A DNA stretch of 64,000 nt from Arcuatula senhousia (GCA_963971305.1 OZ020308.1:34253275-34317274); one strand, 5' to 3'; positions 23,106-34,552 are shown, counted from the first letter of the stretch. Numbers and translations are program-made. The notes: a model not told the origin generated them from the letters alone.

Positions 23106-23806
23106 TGTGTTAAGTACTTACCTCAAGATAAAACAAGGACTCTCCTTTTACGTGTATAACTATCGAACACTCAATGTCCTGTTTTAATGATAGGTATACC
23201 CTTACAGATGTGTAAATTTGTGCGAATAATCTAAAAGTTCAAACCGGTACACTGATAAGATGTCATAATATATAAAACTTGCTTAATCTATTTTGAAAGT
23301 GAATATAATAAAATGTAATAATAAAACTAAGAGAATGGGATGTGCGTTCAGAATTAAAAAAAAATCTTAAGATTGCAATGGTCCAGACTTTGTTCAGGCA
23401 TTACAAAAGAAATGGTGGATTAATCGGTAAACTCCAACCCCCTTCCTTTGTAATCTTACGATCCGGTAGTAATATAGCCCAAAACTGCATTTATTTAAAA
23501 ATATAAATAAATGTGGTTATATGCTATGATAATGATAAAAAATATAGTTACCCCGTTGGTGGCATTTTTCTTCGTTTTCAATAAAAAAAATCATTAACTA
23601 TCACGTTATTTTACATTTTGATTGATTATTCTCTTGAAACAAAAACAGGCCAATAAATATGCCTGTCGCCGGACAAGGTACCTACCGTGAGGTTTATCTT
23701 ATACCAATAATTTTCCACTGTCAAGTTCGTTTCATCTTCTTTTTTATTTTATCCTCATAGTAATCGTTGTTTCATCGTCAGGCTAATTGATACTTTTACT
23801 GGACCA

Positions 23807-24540
23807 TCATAATAAATGAAGTGTGCAATGAGGTATTATAGAAATCCAAAAAAACAATCGTGAGTAAACCGAAATGTAACTTGCTCTTCCAAGAACAAGC
23901 GCATACCAAAATCCTTTCCAGAAAAATACGTTTGCCAAAGCGGTTTCAAAGTGGGAAACAAGATTGATATTGTTTTTGTAAAATAATAGAGTCAAGCACA
24001 ACCGTTTGAGGGACGTTAGTCCAGGCTTATTAAATCATGTCTGAATATTATGAATGACGCTATGCTTCCAACGATAGGGGCTTACCCCTTCAGCGAAAAA
24101 AAATCCATTAACTTCTCCAAGACTTTGTTCTAGAAGTTTATTTTTGTCTTGGAAATTTGATTTGCCGCGGCAGTTAAGATCATTTGCTGAAAGATCCACA
24201 CAACGGTCCAGTAACTAGGCCTAGAAGCAGTGATAAAGAAGTTAATGTAATTCCGTCAATTAGTTTTATAACTAAAGGACCTATGCAGGAGAAAATAAAC
24301 ATAAGATCAGTGGCTATTTTCACAAAAAAATCGTAAGTGTAAAAATGATCGTAAGTTATGACGTCATAATGTAAATTTGATTATGACGTCATAATCTACG
24401 ACCGCTTTTACACTAGTCTTACGTTTTTTTTCGTATTGCTTCTCTATTGTTTAATTTAGATTGCAATGCTTGTACCGACGTTAAGGCAGAAAATACAATG
24501 AATTAAACCTCATTTTAGTTTCATCTTTTCATGCCCATTG
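23807..24540 (-). pseudogene. Relic of a fourth UNC93A-like gene
   Basis: 23807-24001 (minus) translates to a segment like the start of the last exon of copy 3 (ETALANVFFWKGFWYALVLG versus TTFANVHFWRGFWYALVFG). 24110-24275 and 24440-24530 match, in pieces, exon 1 of copy 3 (the stretch around 31335-31480, then the LQSSLN region and start at about 31620-31790). The second coding exon was not found. Internal deletions, stops, and a 115-bp palindromic insertion (24319-24433) make it clearly dead. Order and strand agree with the other cluster members, so it derives from tandem duplication, probably sharing its ancestor with copy 3. Confidence 0.75.
24319..24433. mobile_element. 115-bp palindromic MITE with two TTATGACGTCATAA sites
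   Basis: Arms CACAAAAAAATCGTAAGTGT… and the inverted …ACTAGTCTTACGTTTTTTTT fold on each other almost end to end. Each arm carries the perfect palindrome TTATGACGTCATAA, whose core TGACGTCA is the textbook CRE/ATF site. It is inserted in the UNC93 relic. Whether any factor binds is unknown. Confidence 0.65.
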
Positions 24541-24879
24541 TGTATGAGATCTAAACATTTTAATAATTTTACTTATATGTAAGTAGTTCTAAAACGTTCT
24601 TTTAAGCGCCGGGTAATACTTAACGTTCGTTCGGTTTAAAGGACATATCAGACTGCAAACTGCATTACTGTGCACCAATTGAACGGTCGAGGCTCAGTAG
24701 GGGCAAGTAGAATTGGATAATGTTTAAATGGATTGCATGTTATGTGCTGCTATACTCTTTATAGATTGTTGTCCGACAGTATGCAGCGAAACTTAAAAGC
24801 ACTATTAGGTTGTTTGTTATTGATTTATCTTTAAGACATGTTGCTGTTATTATATTTTTGTCCTTCAAATTGATCAAAC

Positions 24880-25072
24880 CATACCCGTAGCCAGAATTTT
24901 TCAACAGGGGGTTCGAAAATGTGAAGAGGGGGGTTCGATTTCCCAAATTTTTCTGACTTTAATAGTGCTTAACCAATTTTTCACCTTATTTTTCCCTATT
25001 ATGATCAAATTTTTTGTCCAAGGGGGGTTCGTCTGAACCCCTCAAACCCCCCCCCCCCTGGCTACAGGATGC
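24880..25072. mobile_element. MITE with CATACCCGTAGCCAG-type terminal repeats
   Basis: The left end CATACCCGTAGCCAG is matched by the inverted right end CTGGCTACAGGATG. Inside both ends lie G/C tracts with GGGGGGTTCG. About 193 bp, non-coding. The C13 run near 25047-25058 may be length-variable. Confidence 0.7.
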
Positions 25073-25519
25073 AAACTTAGACCAAAGACAAATCTGTCAA
25101 GGAAGAAGCTAGTGTGTAGAACATGTAGAAGTTGGACATCCAATAATTTTATCTTGCTAGACAATTTTACACCATTAAAGTTTACTTGCTTACATTTTTA
25201 TTTTGTTGAAATATCATCTTAGTTTTTTACAAATAAATTCACATAAATAACCTTATATTTATTAACTTTAAAACAATGTAAGTCAAACTAAAATATATAT
25301 TATACTCTATTATATACGCATCCCTATTGAAAAAAAATAAATAAAACTTGGCTGTACAAGGTCTTTAGAAATAATTCTTTGAAAAACATTCCACACATGT
25401 CATTATGACACAAATTAATCATTCAATAGTGATATTTAATCAGTTGAATATAGATGATTAGTACACCATCCCTATGATGCTATCATTTTTTCACAACTTT
25501 ACAACAGTCTTGTATTTGG

Positions 25520-25680
25520 CGTGCCATCAAACCTATTTTAGCAAACCTATTTTTTTTAAATGCCTGTACAAAGTCGGGGCTATTGTGGTCTTCAATTATT
25601 CTATAGAGTTTTCCTTGTTTTGTCTTTTTTCGTGCACGTTCGGGAATTTTGTTAATACCTTTATTATAATGAAGCCATAA
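25520..25680 (+). repeat. Partial 'GCCTGTACAAAGTCGGGGC' dispersed repeat
   Basis: A fragment of the family at 22200-22560 (TTAAATGCCTGTACAAAGTC then TTTTCCTTGTTTTGTC). Confidence 0.5.
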
Positions 25681-25799
25681 GTCTACTCAAAGTCTGTAAG
25701 AAGCTTTTAATATACAATGATACGTGGGTTTCACATTGTTAAAGTTTGGATCATGTTTATAATGATAAAAGATAACAATTATCCATTTTCGTTGCAGAG

Positions 25800-25905
25800 T
25801 GATAATTCTTTGCAGGTGGACACTGGGTATCCGGTGATGGAGTGTTAACCCGACGGGTAACTAACACCAAATTGTGTGATTCGATCCTCCTCAGAACTGA
25901 AAATT
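25800..25905 (+). repeat. Possible tRNA-derived SINE head
   Basis: GTGTGATTCGATCCTCC (25874-25890) is a good pol III B-box (GATTCGATCC). A weak A-box-like stretch lies about 50 bases upstream. It is not a functional tRNA, because no cloverleaf could be drawn with a paired acceptor stem. It lies directly before a Penelope-like fragment. Confidence 0.3.
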
Positions 25906-25929
25906 TTATAAACAGGTTTTGAGAAGAGA

Positions 25930-26555
25930 TTTTCGAAGAACGATTACGAGAGATTTTTCAACAACAAATCGGCGTTCCAATAGGCACAAACTGTGCTCCT
26001 CGCCGATTTGTTTTTATACTCTTACAAGACTGAATTTCTTCAGGGACTCGTAAGTAAAGAACAAGAAGATGAAAGAGGCAAGGTCATTTAATCTTACATT
26101 CAGATATATTGATGATGTCCTTTCTGTCAATAACACTTCATTTGGTAGATGGATTCCTTCAATATATCACCCAGAATTGGAGATTAAAGAGACCACCGAA
26201 TCAAATTGCTTCACGTCTTTCTTGGATTTGCACCTCGAATTTGAGCCAGGTGGTCAACTCAGTACAAAAATTTACGATAAAAGAGACGATTTTAATTTTT
26301 AAATTATCAATTTTCCTAATCTACAGAGCACTATATCTACTTCCCCTGCATACGGTGTTTATATTTCACAACTTATTCGATATGCCATAACTTGTACACA
26401 TTTCACAGATTTTTTTATCAGACACCAATTTCTTCTTGATCGACTTTTGGAGAAGGGGTGTCATACGATCCATAAAAAAAACTTTCTTCGTTATCAGCTA
26501 CTAGTAGAAAAGTTCAAAATTGAGTTAAAAGATATGGTGATTAATTGCTTTAATT
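25930..26555 (+). pseudogene. Penelope-like RT fragment
   Basis: A plus-strand fragment spread over three frames: GVPIGTNCAP near 25970-26000, then LADLFLYSY in the next frame. An open stretch at 26069-26302 follows, with the catalytic YIDD and KIYDKRDDFNF. After another shift comes the C-terminal SPAYGVYISQLIRYA-like part. It covers RT motifs B to the thumb region only. It is the same family as the element at 15752-17966 but clearly diverged from it, so it is a separate, older insertion. Confidence 0.75.
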
Positions 26556-26639
26556 AGTGTTTGACTGGTCTGCTGTACTGAGATGATCACCTCAATTTTC
26601 CTATTGTGTCTCACAACTATGCTGTGTTCTATGGTCATT

Positions 26640-26780
26640 ACCGGATCCTACAATCGCAATGGAAGAATGCGGTTTGGCGCCATAAAACCTGGTTAAACCC
26701 ACTATTTCGTTTGAAATGCCTGTACCAAGTCAGGACCATTATGATCCACCAACTCTTCGGTATGAAAGATTCGTTTTTGT
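26640..26780 (+). repeat. Dispersed repeat, 'AAAACCTGGTTTAACCCACC' family, second copy
   Basis: CATAAAACCTGGTTAAACCC followed by TTTGAAATGCCTGTACCAAG, close to 22255-22320. It follows the Penelope-like fragment within 90 bp, so it could be that element's 3' untranslated tail. The element at 15752 shows nothing similar beyond its own end, however. Confidence 0.5.
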
Positions 26781-26893
26781 CATTTTCTCTGGACTATGAG
26801 ATTGATCATTCAAGTTTTGGATTTGTTATTACCTTTATTTTTTGGGAGGGACAAAGTAAGCTGTCCTACATTACACCAATGCTAGTTAAGTAG

Positions 26894-27500
26894 AGATTGT
26901 AAAGAGTAGAATTAACTTGATCTATCACAAAAAATACACAGCAAGCAAGCGCAAGCTGGAAAGGAACTTTTCGAAACATAAATCTGGTTTTAAAATCTAG
27001 GCATAATTCTTACATAGTATCTCTACCTTAATGGATTGTGCAGAAAAACGGCAAATCAATCTCTTAGGTCAAAAAGTTAGATATTGCTGTTATTATACTA
27101 GTTCATCCCGCATAGCCAACAAATGAAATAGTTAAGACTTAAAATTTTATCGTGGATTATAGTTACATGAGTTAAGTCTGTAGCCATTGAAATAAAAATT
27201 ACAACAAAGTTCCAGACCATAATTTTTGCTACGCCTGACGCGCGTTTGATCTATTTAAAACTCATCAGAGACATTCTACCAAAATATTGAAAAAGCCAAA
27301 CACTAGTACTATATTCAATATAATTATGAAGAGCATTTAACAATAAAACCGAAAATACCGAACACGAAGATTAAATTATGATTAAGATCAAGCTAAGTTT
27401 TGGAAGGCAGGACTGTAGGGTTTAGATGATTTTCAAATAATGATATATGTAATAGTAAGAAGCAACACGACATACATCCGTGTATATCAACGACAACTAA
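26894..27500. other. Intergenic with one repeat fragment
   Basis: No gene. 27207-27300 carries the 'AAGTTCCAGAC…GCCTGACGCGCG…CATCAGAGAC' repeat also seen at 7373-7440 and, inverted, at 34200-34260 and 34550-34625. Confidence 0.5.
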
Positions 27501-27501
27501 A

Positions 27502-28609
27502 AACAAGGGGTTGCACTAAGTCGTGCTAAGCATACCCCCACTCGACCATTCAGAAAACAGGAAGTAGATGACAGACTGCTCTGGATAGGGGAGGCACGAT
27601 ACAACTCATCATGCTTAAGCTGTATACCAAATTTGAAATCAATCCCTTCTGTAGATGCTGAGAAATTTGTTACGAAAAATTGTCTATTTTTGACCCATTA
27701 AAAGTCTAAGTTGGCTTGGATAACAGGAAGAAGATGATTGACTGGCCTGGAAAGGGGAAGCACGGTATAACTTATCATGCTGAAGCTGTGTACCAAATTT
27801 GAAACCAATCCATCCAGTAGAAGCCGAGAAATCTGTTACAAAAAAATTCACATTTCAAATTTTTTACCCTAAAAAAGTCTATGTCGGCTTGGAAAACAGG
27901 AAGTAGATGATGGACTGACCTGGAAAGGGGAAGCACGGTATAACTAATCATGCTGAAGCTGTATACCAAATTTAAAACCAATCCATCCAGTAGAAGCCAA
28001 GAAATCTGTTACGAAAAATTTCACATTTCAAATTTTTTACCCTAAAAAAGTCTAAGTCGGCTTGGAAAACAGGAAGTAGATGATAGACTGACCTGGAAAG
28101 GGGAGGCACGGTATAACTAATCATGCTGAAGCTGTATACCAAATTTAAAACCAATCCATCCAGTAGAAGCCAAGAAATCTGTTACGAAAAATTTCACATT
28201 TCAAATTTTTTACCCTAAAAAAGTCTAAGTCGGCTTGGAAAACAGGAAGTAGATGATAGACTGACCTGGAAAGGGGAGGCACGGTATAACTCATCATGCT
28301 GAAGCTGTGTACCAAATTTGAAACCAATCCATCCTGTAGAAGCTGAGAAATCTGTTACGAAAAATTGCACATTTCAAATTTATTACCCTAAAAAAGTCTA
28401 AGTTGGCTCTGAAAACAGGAAGTAGATGATGGACTGACCTGGAAAGGGGAGGCAAGGTGTAACTCATCATGCTGAAGCTGTGTACCAAATTTGAAACCAA
28501 TCCATCAAGTAGAAGCAGAGAAATTGAACCGGACGGACAGACAGACGGACAGACGGACGGACAAGGTGATTGCAATATAGCCCCCTCTCTTACGAGTGGG
28601 GGTATAAAA
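27502..28609 (+). mobile_element. Pearl-like element with 173-bp core tandem repeats
   Basis: ATACCCCCACTCG at 27532-27544 is inverted at 28593-28605. Between them lie about five and a half head-to-tail units of about 173 bp (landmarks AGGAAGTAGATGATAGACTG, GGGGAGGCACGGTATAACT, GAAGCTGTATACCAAATTT). A (GGAC)-type microsatellite follows (28532-28565), then a terminal hairpin (CCCCCTCTCTTACGAGTGGGGG). Neighbouring units differ at a few sites only; the outer units are more diverged. This is the classic pearl layout. The minus-strand ORFs of 60-139 codons are frames of the repeat unit. The right end is about 120 bp from the stop of UNC93-like copy 3. Confidence 0.75.
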
Positions 28610-29439
28610 ATGACAATGGAAAACAGCTTACAGTATTTAATGTGACAAGTCTGTTCGCTGTTTTGCACTTGGTCCTGAAGATCCATGTTATAAAACATCG
28701 CATCAAGGCGCACAATATAAAATACATAGCTACGTGTTTTTTATCAATGTGTCATTACAATCGTTAAAGATCTCCTCCGGTACGTTTGTTTCTCGGTCTA
28801 TTGGTTTCATTTCATCCTCAACTTTTATCGTAGTTTCTTCGTTAGGTTTGTTGAAACTTTTTCTTGACCATAATAAATGAAGTATACCATAGAGTGTTAT
28901 GGAAACTACTGCAAAAGAAATACAGAACACCAATCGAGTGTAAACAGAAATGTAACTTGCTGTTCCAAACACCAGTGCATACCAAAATCCTCTCCAAAAA
29001 TGTACGTTTGCAAATGTGGTATCCATGGTCTCGGGAAATAACATTGGTATTATGCCTGTAAAATAGTATTTATTTTTTTCATGTATTCATATTTAGGGAC
29101 CTTATATTTAACCAAATTGGGAGCTCTGTTTTTTTTTCATTACTAGAAAAATAAATCTTATTTTTGATGAAAAAAAAAGAAAAAAAAGCGATCTTGTTAG
29201 CAGAGGTTAAGAAATGTTTTTTTTCTGAAAAAGGAGTTTTGCTATATTTTGTCATGACGCCTTTTAATACTAAAAAAAGAATATCATTACCAGAACATTA
29301 ACCACGCCCCTTCAATATAGTAAAATGGTCGGATCCTTAGAGCAAATTATTTTTATAATTATATCGCAAAGACTCTTTTCATATTTTTATACTATCCAAT
29401 AAAACCATGTTTAAATAAAGCTTCTAAAACGCGATCGAG

Positions 29440-29635
29440 TTGATTTTTGCTCTTCCGGAGCACTTGAGTTCACTCTTGTTACGACTTGAGTTCGCGTTGT
29501 TGATTTCCGTTCGGTTGAGTTTGTGTTTTGTCTTTCTTCGTGGTGTTCTTGTTCTAGTTAACCGGTTTCGTCGTTGCCCTTTTGGACTCTTGACGCTCGA
29601 ATGCCCCATTGGTTCCTCTTTGCTTCTTTAAATGT
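29440..29635 (+). repeat. Dispersed repeat (CTTCCGGAGCACCTGAGTTC family) in intron 2 of copy 3
   Basis: CTCTTCCGGAGCACTTGAGT through GGACTCTTGACGCTCGAATG and CCCCATTGGTTCCTCTTTGC. Same family as 30700-30900. Confidence 0.65.
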
Positions 29636-30699
29636 TAGATAGTTCATAAAATAGAAAAAAAATCAGACTTACCAAATGTGTCTAGTTTAAAAACGCTATC
29701 AGTAAATCCCATCGAAATTGAAGATATAAATATCAACGATAAATACTGGAAGGATGGATCCCAAAAAATCCAAATGATCAAATTAACTACACTTATAATT
29801 GTTGCAAAAGCTACATCTAGTTTTCTTGGTAGATATTTTACTGTCTTTGGTAAAATTTGCAAAAAGATCGTATTTGAGACAGCAAAGGCTCCCATGACGT
29901 AACCAACCATACCAATTCCATATCTACACGATATATATGCCTGTAAAGTAAATGAACCAGAGTTTTAGTTTTAATATTGCAACCCTGGTCCATGCTAGCT
30001 CTGTTGTAGGCGTTCAAGCGAATTATAGAGGCATAAATTCTAACTTTAGAACACGCACATGTTTTTTCATGGCTGTTTAATTCTAATTTATCAATGTTTG
30101 ATTTTTTTTCACCTTTCGATTGTATTTATATGTTGTACGGTTTGTTTTGCTTTTCATTTTATTCACTTGTTTTTTTTAACCTAGTCCTGTTTCAGTCATC
30201 ACAGGTTTGGATTGAAAAGCGAATTTATATTACATTTTTACGTTTAATTTATTGGGCTAAAATTATACCTTAAACCCTTTAATTTTTTATCTGCGTTATG
30301 CGAGAAACATGATCTGATCTCCTGTCTGTTTCCTAAAAGTGTGTATGGGAGTAGGTGTTGGGGCTATAGCGACTTTCTCGACATACTAGGGTGTAAATGG
30401 CAATTGTTAAAGGTAACAAACGGGCCATATCGCCGGAGGTAACAATCGACATTGAAAAGGTAACTCACGAAGCTTATTTAAAATGAATGTGATAACTATA
30501 TATTTCAGCAATACAAATGAAGACTCGAAGACGGGTAGAGGTAACTGACAAGAAAAAGCCTTTCTGAAACCAGTCAGCCACCAATCTCACTTTCACTGTC
30601 CTCATTCGTGTTAACTTTTTGCCTCTCGGACTTTTGTTATTCGAGTGACCAATTGGTGCCTCGTAACATATTTCTTACTGAAAACACAACTAACTTAAG

Positions 30700-30900
30700 C
30701 AGGAACTGCTTACTCTTCCGGAACACCTGAGTTCACTCTTGTTTCGACTTTCGCGTTGTTGATTGATATTAAGTTGTTTTGTGTTTCCATGTTTTGCATG
30801 TTGTCTGTTTTTGTCCCGTTCTTGTTGGTGTTTAATGGTTTTGTCTCTGCCCTTTCGGACTTTTGATATTCGGATACCCCATTGGTACCTCTGCTTCTTA
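30700..30900 (+). repeat. Dispersed repeat (CTTCCGGAGCACCTGAGTTC family) abutting exon 1 of copy 3
   Basis: ACTCTTCCGGAACACCTGAG through GGACTTTTGATATTCGGATA and CCCCATTGGTACCTCTGCTT, ending exactly at the exon 1 donor site (TTAC|CTTTG in plus orientation). It therefore supplies the first 200 bases of intron 1. Confidence 0.7.
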
Positions 30901-31816
30901 CCTTTGTAAAATCTGCGTACACAATAAGTAACATAATTGATGTCGATATAGAGTATGGCAGAAACAAAAGTAACTTTACATCAACCATCGCCGTAAACAT
31001 GGAACAAAAAGATTTAGCTATGCTTCTGTTTTTAGTTCGTTTACTCTTTGGCAGTGGAGGTAGAAATAGTACTACGAGAACCACACCGATTACGTCAAAG
31101 GTCAGATAAGCTGCCATGAGCTGGTAAAGTGTTTCTTTTGGTGGCGTAGTTATCCTCCTTGTTGCATTGTGATCTCGAGTACCTTCAACTTTCATCAAAA
31201 CACCACATGGATATGTTATATTTTCTTCTTCGCTATAAACATCATCTCTGAATATAATGGAAGACACTATACTTCCTACGGTGAAGGCTAACCCCATAAG
31301 TGCAAAAAATATTCCGTTAACTTTACTAAGGGTATGTTCAAGAAGTTAATTTTTTGTCTTGGAAATTTGATTTGCCGAGGCGGTTAAGAACAACCCTTGA
31401 GAAATCCACAACGGTCCAGTTACTAATCCTAGTAAAAGAGATGAAGGAATGAGAGTTCCAAATCGTGGGTAAAAATTACTGCACACATATATAACGTGAA
31501 CAAAGAACGCTGCAATGACGCATAATTTCCCACCAATAAGTTTTAACACCAAGGGACCCAAGCTAGAGGAAATTATTGATCCGGCATAAATAGAAGCTAA
31601 CGATTTTGTTCCAAGTCCCTCTGTCATGTTTAAACTAGACTGCAATGCTTGTAATGACATAAAGGCAGAAAAAACAAAGAAAAACGCTATTGAAATAACA
31701 ATTGTACATTGGTATGGACTTTCAATGTCATCTTTCTTCTCCACTGTTGCGCTCAGAGCTAAGTGTAGTTTCATCTTTTTCATAATCATGGCACTTAATC
31801 TAAAATATCCAATCAA

Positions 31817-32236
31817 AATAGTTTAATAATCTTTGAAATATTAAAATCTGACACCACATCATGACATCCGACGCTTAATCCTTTTTTTTCAAACGAATAC
31901 AATGTAACAAGATACATTTAAAGACACAACTTTTAATATACATAGAAACAAAAATAACAAATAGGGAACTAGTCGATATATAAATAACTAATTTGATCGG
32001 ATTGGCTTTTGAATCATATGCATTTTAATTTACATGTAGCGCAAATTGCATAATAGGGAGCATCGACCTCTGAACACAAGTGCCTCTGAAGGCTGCTACA
32101 TGTAGCTATTTTTACTCTCAAAAATATTTTTTATTATATTGTCTGTTGTCTTGGATACACGCATTCAACATCTCATTATCTTCTATTACATGTCATGTTT
32201 GAGTATTAACTTAATTTCAATATATGTGTACACGGC
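31817..32236. other. Upstream region of UNC93-like copy 3
   Basis: An acceptor-like ATATTTTAG lies 10 nt before the ATG, so a 5' non-coding exon is inferred somewhere upstream. Nothing else is recognised. Confidence 0.4.
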
Positions 32237-32820
32237 AAAGGACATGGTATGGTAAGATCCATATTTGGCCCCCTACTTTATGAAAATATAAATCTTGCGA
32301 AAATTATTAACATGCACTTTATATATGGAGTAAAATGGTTCAAATTTATGAGTATGCTTTCAATTTCAAATAATCTTTTCGGTTTTCAATTTAATAGAGA
32401 CCTAAAACAGAGTAAAATCAACAAAATCGAGAAAAATGCTGATTTTTACAGCTTACATTGTTATTTTCAAAGGCCTCCGCCTACGTGACCCATAGATTTC
32501 TTAACTGATTTAGACTTTAGTTGAAGTCAGTTTTAAAGTTAATTTACAAAATGTCTGGGTCAAGAAGGCGGAGGCATCCAAAAATTGAAAAAATGACATA
32601 AAATTCGTCCATTTTCAGCCAATTTGACAGAAATCTTTCATATTTGTTTTGTTTTGACATCCTATTTTTCACCAATGTCAGATGCTACGCTTAAAAAATT
32701 ATTAGAACAAGTTTGTTCATTTACTTGAACTTCTAAATAGCATAAGAAATCTTTTCCATATCAATTTTGTAAATTTGAATTATAGAGGGGGCCAAATATG
32801 GGCCTTAGTGCATGTCCTTT
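32237..32820. mobile_element. 584-bp foldback MITE
   Basis: Ends AAAGGACATG…CCATATTTGGCCCCCT and inverted AGGGGGCCAAATATGGGCC…CATGTCCTTT (about 36-bp imperfect TIRs). A second inverted pair lies near the centre (GGCCTCCGCCTACGTGACCC at about 32472 against TGGGTCAAGAAGGCGGAGGC at about 32556). The flanks between these pairs also resemble each other inverted, so the whole element is close to one long palindrome. Non-coding. Confidence 0.7.
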
Positions 32821-33895
32821 CATCGAAACCTTAATCGACCCTCGGTAACGTACAGTGCAGTGAGGGATAATTTATCGTATCAAAAATAGAATCGATTGCT
32901 ATACATGTATACATTTATTGTAGAGCATCCTGTCTGTCAATTGAGACCAAAACTTTTCTGTATGAATACGTTTTGTATTGCAAAAGGCATCGTTATGAAG
33001 GGCAAACACTTTAACGATTGTATCTTGCACGAGATAATTTTACCTGACACTTTTGTTTTCTTACATTTCCTATTTTGATGTTGTTGAAATATTTAGATTT
33101 AAAAAAAATGTCAAGTTAACACAACTCTTAGCGGAAAATAGAACTATTTCCAAACAGAAACCTATGCTATACTTGAACTTTCAACTTTATTTGTATTGTT
33201 TTAGTTAATTATATGAAATCCCTTACAGAAATTATACCATGCAATTATACATATAGTGCATCTATGTCACGATAACACAAAATAATACTTACACTTAACT
33301 ATATTTTAATCCTTATTCTATAACAGAGCTGTACAAGGCTTAAACTTACGATTATATATTGGCAGGTGGGAACATGCCGGTCAAAATATGTCTAAAGATA
33401 CATGTTTAGAATGTTACAAGATAAGAATCGTCCATAAATGGGACAGAACGATTTAATCTTTCTTTCAAATTAGCTTTCTCTTAAAGCATCGTACGCGTGT
33501 ATTATCATTCCTTTTTATTAAGGGACCAACCATTTAACTTCAGGGGGATTGATGTTTTGTTTTGGTAAGAAAACTGTTTTTACGCATGTCGTAGAAAATA
33601 ATATATTCTTCAAGACATACTATTATATCATATATTATATTATATCAGCATTATTAATATAGCACAAATCCTTCTTCTGGATATTTTTTTCTTATCCACT
33701 GCTGCCAAAACAATTCTTTCATCAAAATTCATATTCAAAGTAGTGTACGAAAAAAAATCAGATCCTTTCATGTAGGTTACATAATCGGTCAATTATCTGT
33801 GTAAATTGTGGTAGAGTGACATTGCTGTATGCACTTCCCTTTGCAGAATCAAATGATAATTCTGAAACTCATAAATATGCACTTTTCTTTTTTTC
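32821..33895. other. Intergenic, no gene seen
   Basis: AT-rich. Near 33533 a decayed left end of the AGGGAG..ACCATTT MITE family may be present. No conserved ORF. Confidence 0.45.
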
Positions 33896-33897
33896 AT

Positions 33898-34192
33898 TTA
33901 CCGCTGACCATTGTGGACCAACATGTGTGGAGAGTGCCACGCTTCATGCACGTAAAAGACCCCTTTGTGGACAGCCAAGTAGTGCACCAAATAGGCTAAA
34001 TTTTCTGCCCCTACCCACCTCTTCCTTTTTCTGTGGTTCTTCAAAATTAACCGTTCCTTTGTTTCCCAACCCACTCCATATTTCATTTATCATCATCATT
34101 TCATGTTTATTTTATCATTATTTTCATGTTCATCGCCTGTAAGTAGCACGGGCGTAAAACACCAACTCACTCACTCACTCACTTATTTTTCA
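33898..34192 (-). repeat. (TGAG)n-TTGGTGTTTTACGCCCG repeat element, short form
   Basis: The reverse complement starts with (GAGT)n, GTTGGTGTTTTACGCCCGTG and runs to CCACAATGGTCAGCGGTAAA. It matches 34795-35033 and the left half of 62119-62586. Copies in this window share 5' ends but stop at two different 3' points, as expected for short and long forms of a SINE-like or MITE-like family. Confidence 0.7.
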
Positions 34193-34195
34193 TGA

Positions 34196-34260
34196 TGAGT
34201 CTTGAATAGATGAAACGGGCGTCAGGCGTAGCAAAATTTATTGTCTGGAACTTAATTTGT
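34196..34260 (+). repeat. 'GAGTCTTGAATAGATGAAAC' repeat fragment
   Basis: GAGTCTTGAATAGATGAAAC then GGCGTCAGGCGTAGCAAAAT and TTATTGTCTGGAACTT. The same block recurs at 34556-34618 and, inverted, at 7373-7440 and 27207-27300. Confidence 0.65.
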
Positions 34261-34552
34261 TTTCATTTTCTTTTAGTACACCCGTAAAGGTTAGCACTGC
34301 TGGTGGAGTTTTAATTCCCCGATGTTAGCCCGCTTCGGCACCAACACTGTTGGAGAACACATAAAAGCTTTAAATTATCCGTTTAAATTTCAAAATTATC
34401 TAAAACCTAAGGTTCGTCCTACCCCAGACATAGGTCAAACATCTTAGTAATTATTTGGTACCCCAGTTTGGTATTTCTGGTTTCAATTTATTGTTCTATG
34501 TTCTTCATTATCATACAGTGTTTGGCATTTTTAATATGTTTGGTAGAGCGTC

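Larger units (their letters stand above)
28730..31789 (-). pseudogene. UNC93A-like membrane protein, copy 3, with one nonsense codon
   Basis: Exons are 31789-30902 (888 nt), 29940-29673 (268 nt) and 29055-28730. All splice sites are canonical (AAG|GTAAG, TTTG|GTAAGT; acceptors TTACAG) and intron phases 0 and 1 match the other copies. It would encode 493 aa, but codon 148 is TAA (31348-31346), in the cytosolic loop after TM4-5, where the paralogs have a sense codon. Everything else is open and well conserved, including LQALQSSLNMTEGLG and GIGMVGYVMGAF. It is either a very young pseudogene, a segregating null allele, or an assembly base error. The frame beyond the exon 1 donor stays open 63 codons into a dispersed repeat, which would give an alternative tail if intron 1 were retained. 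Confidence 0.82.

Noticed and set aside
25870..25895. tRNA gene
   Set aside because: Only a B-box is convincing; no paired acceptor or anticodon stem. Treated as a possible SINE head.
27775..28713. Serial minus-strand ORFs of 60-139 codons beginning MVLNLVYSFS or MVSNLVHSFS
   Set aside because: One per 173-bp tandem unit; the unit length is not a multiple of three and the frames depend on the repeat.
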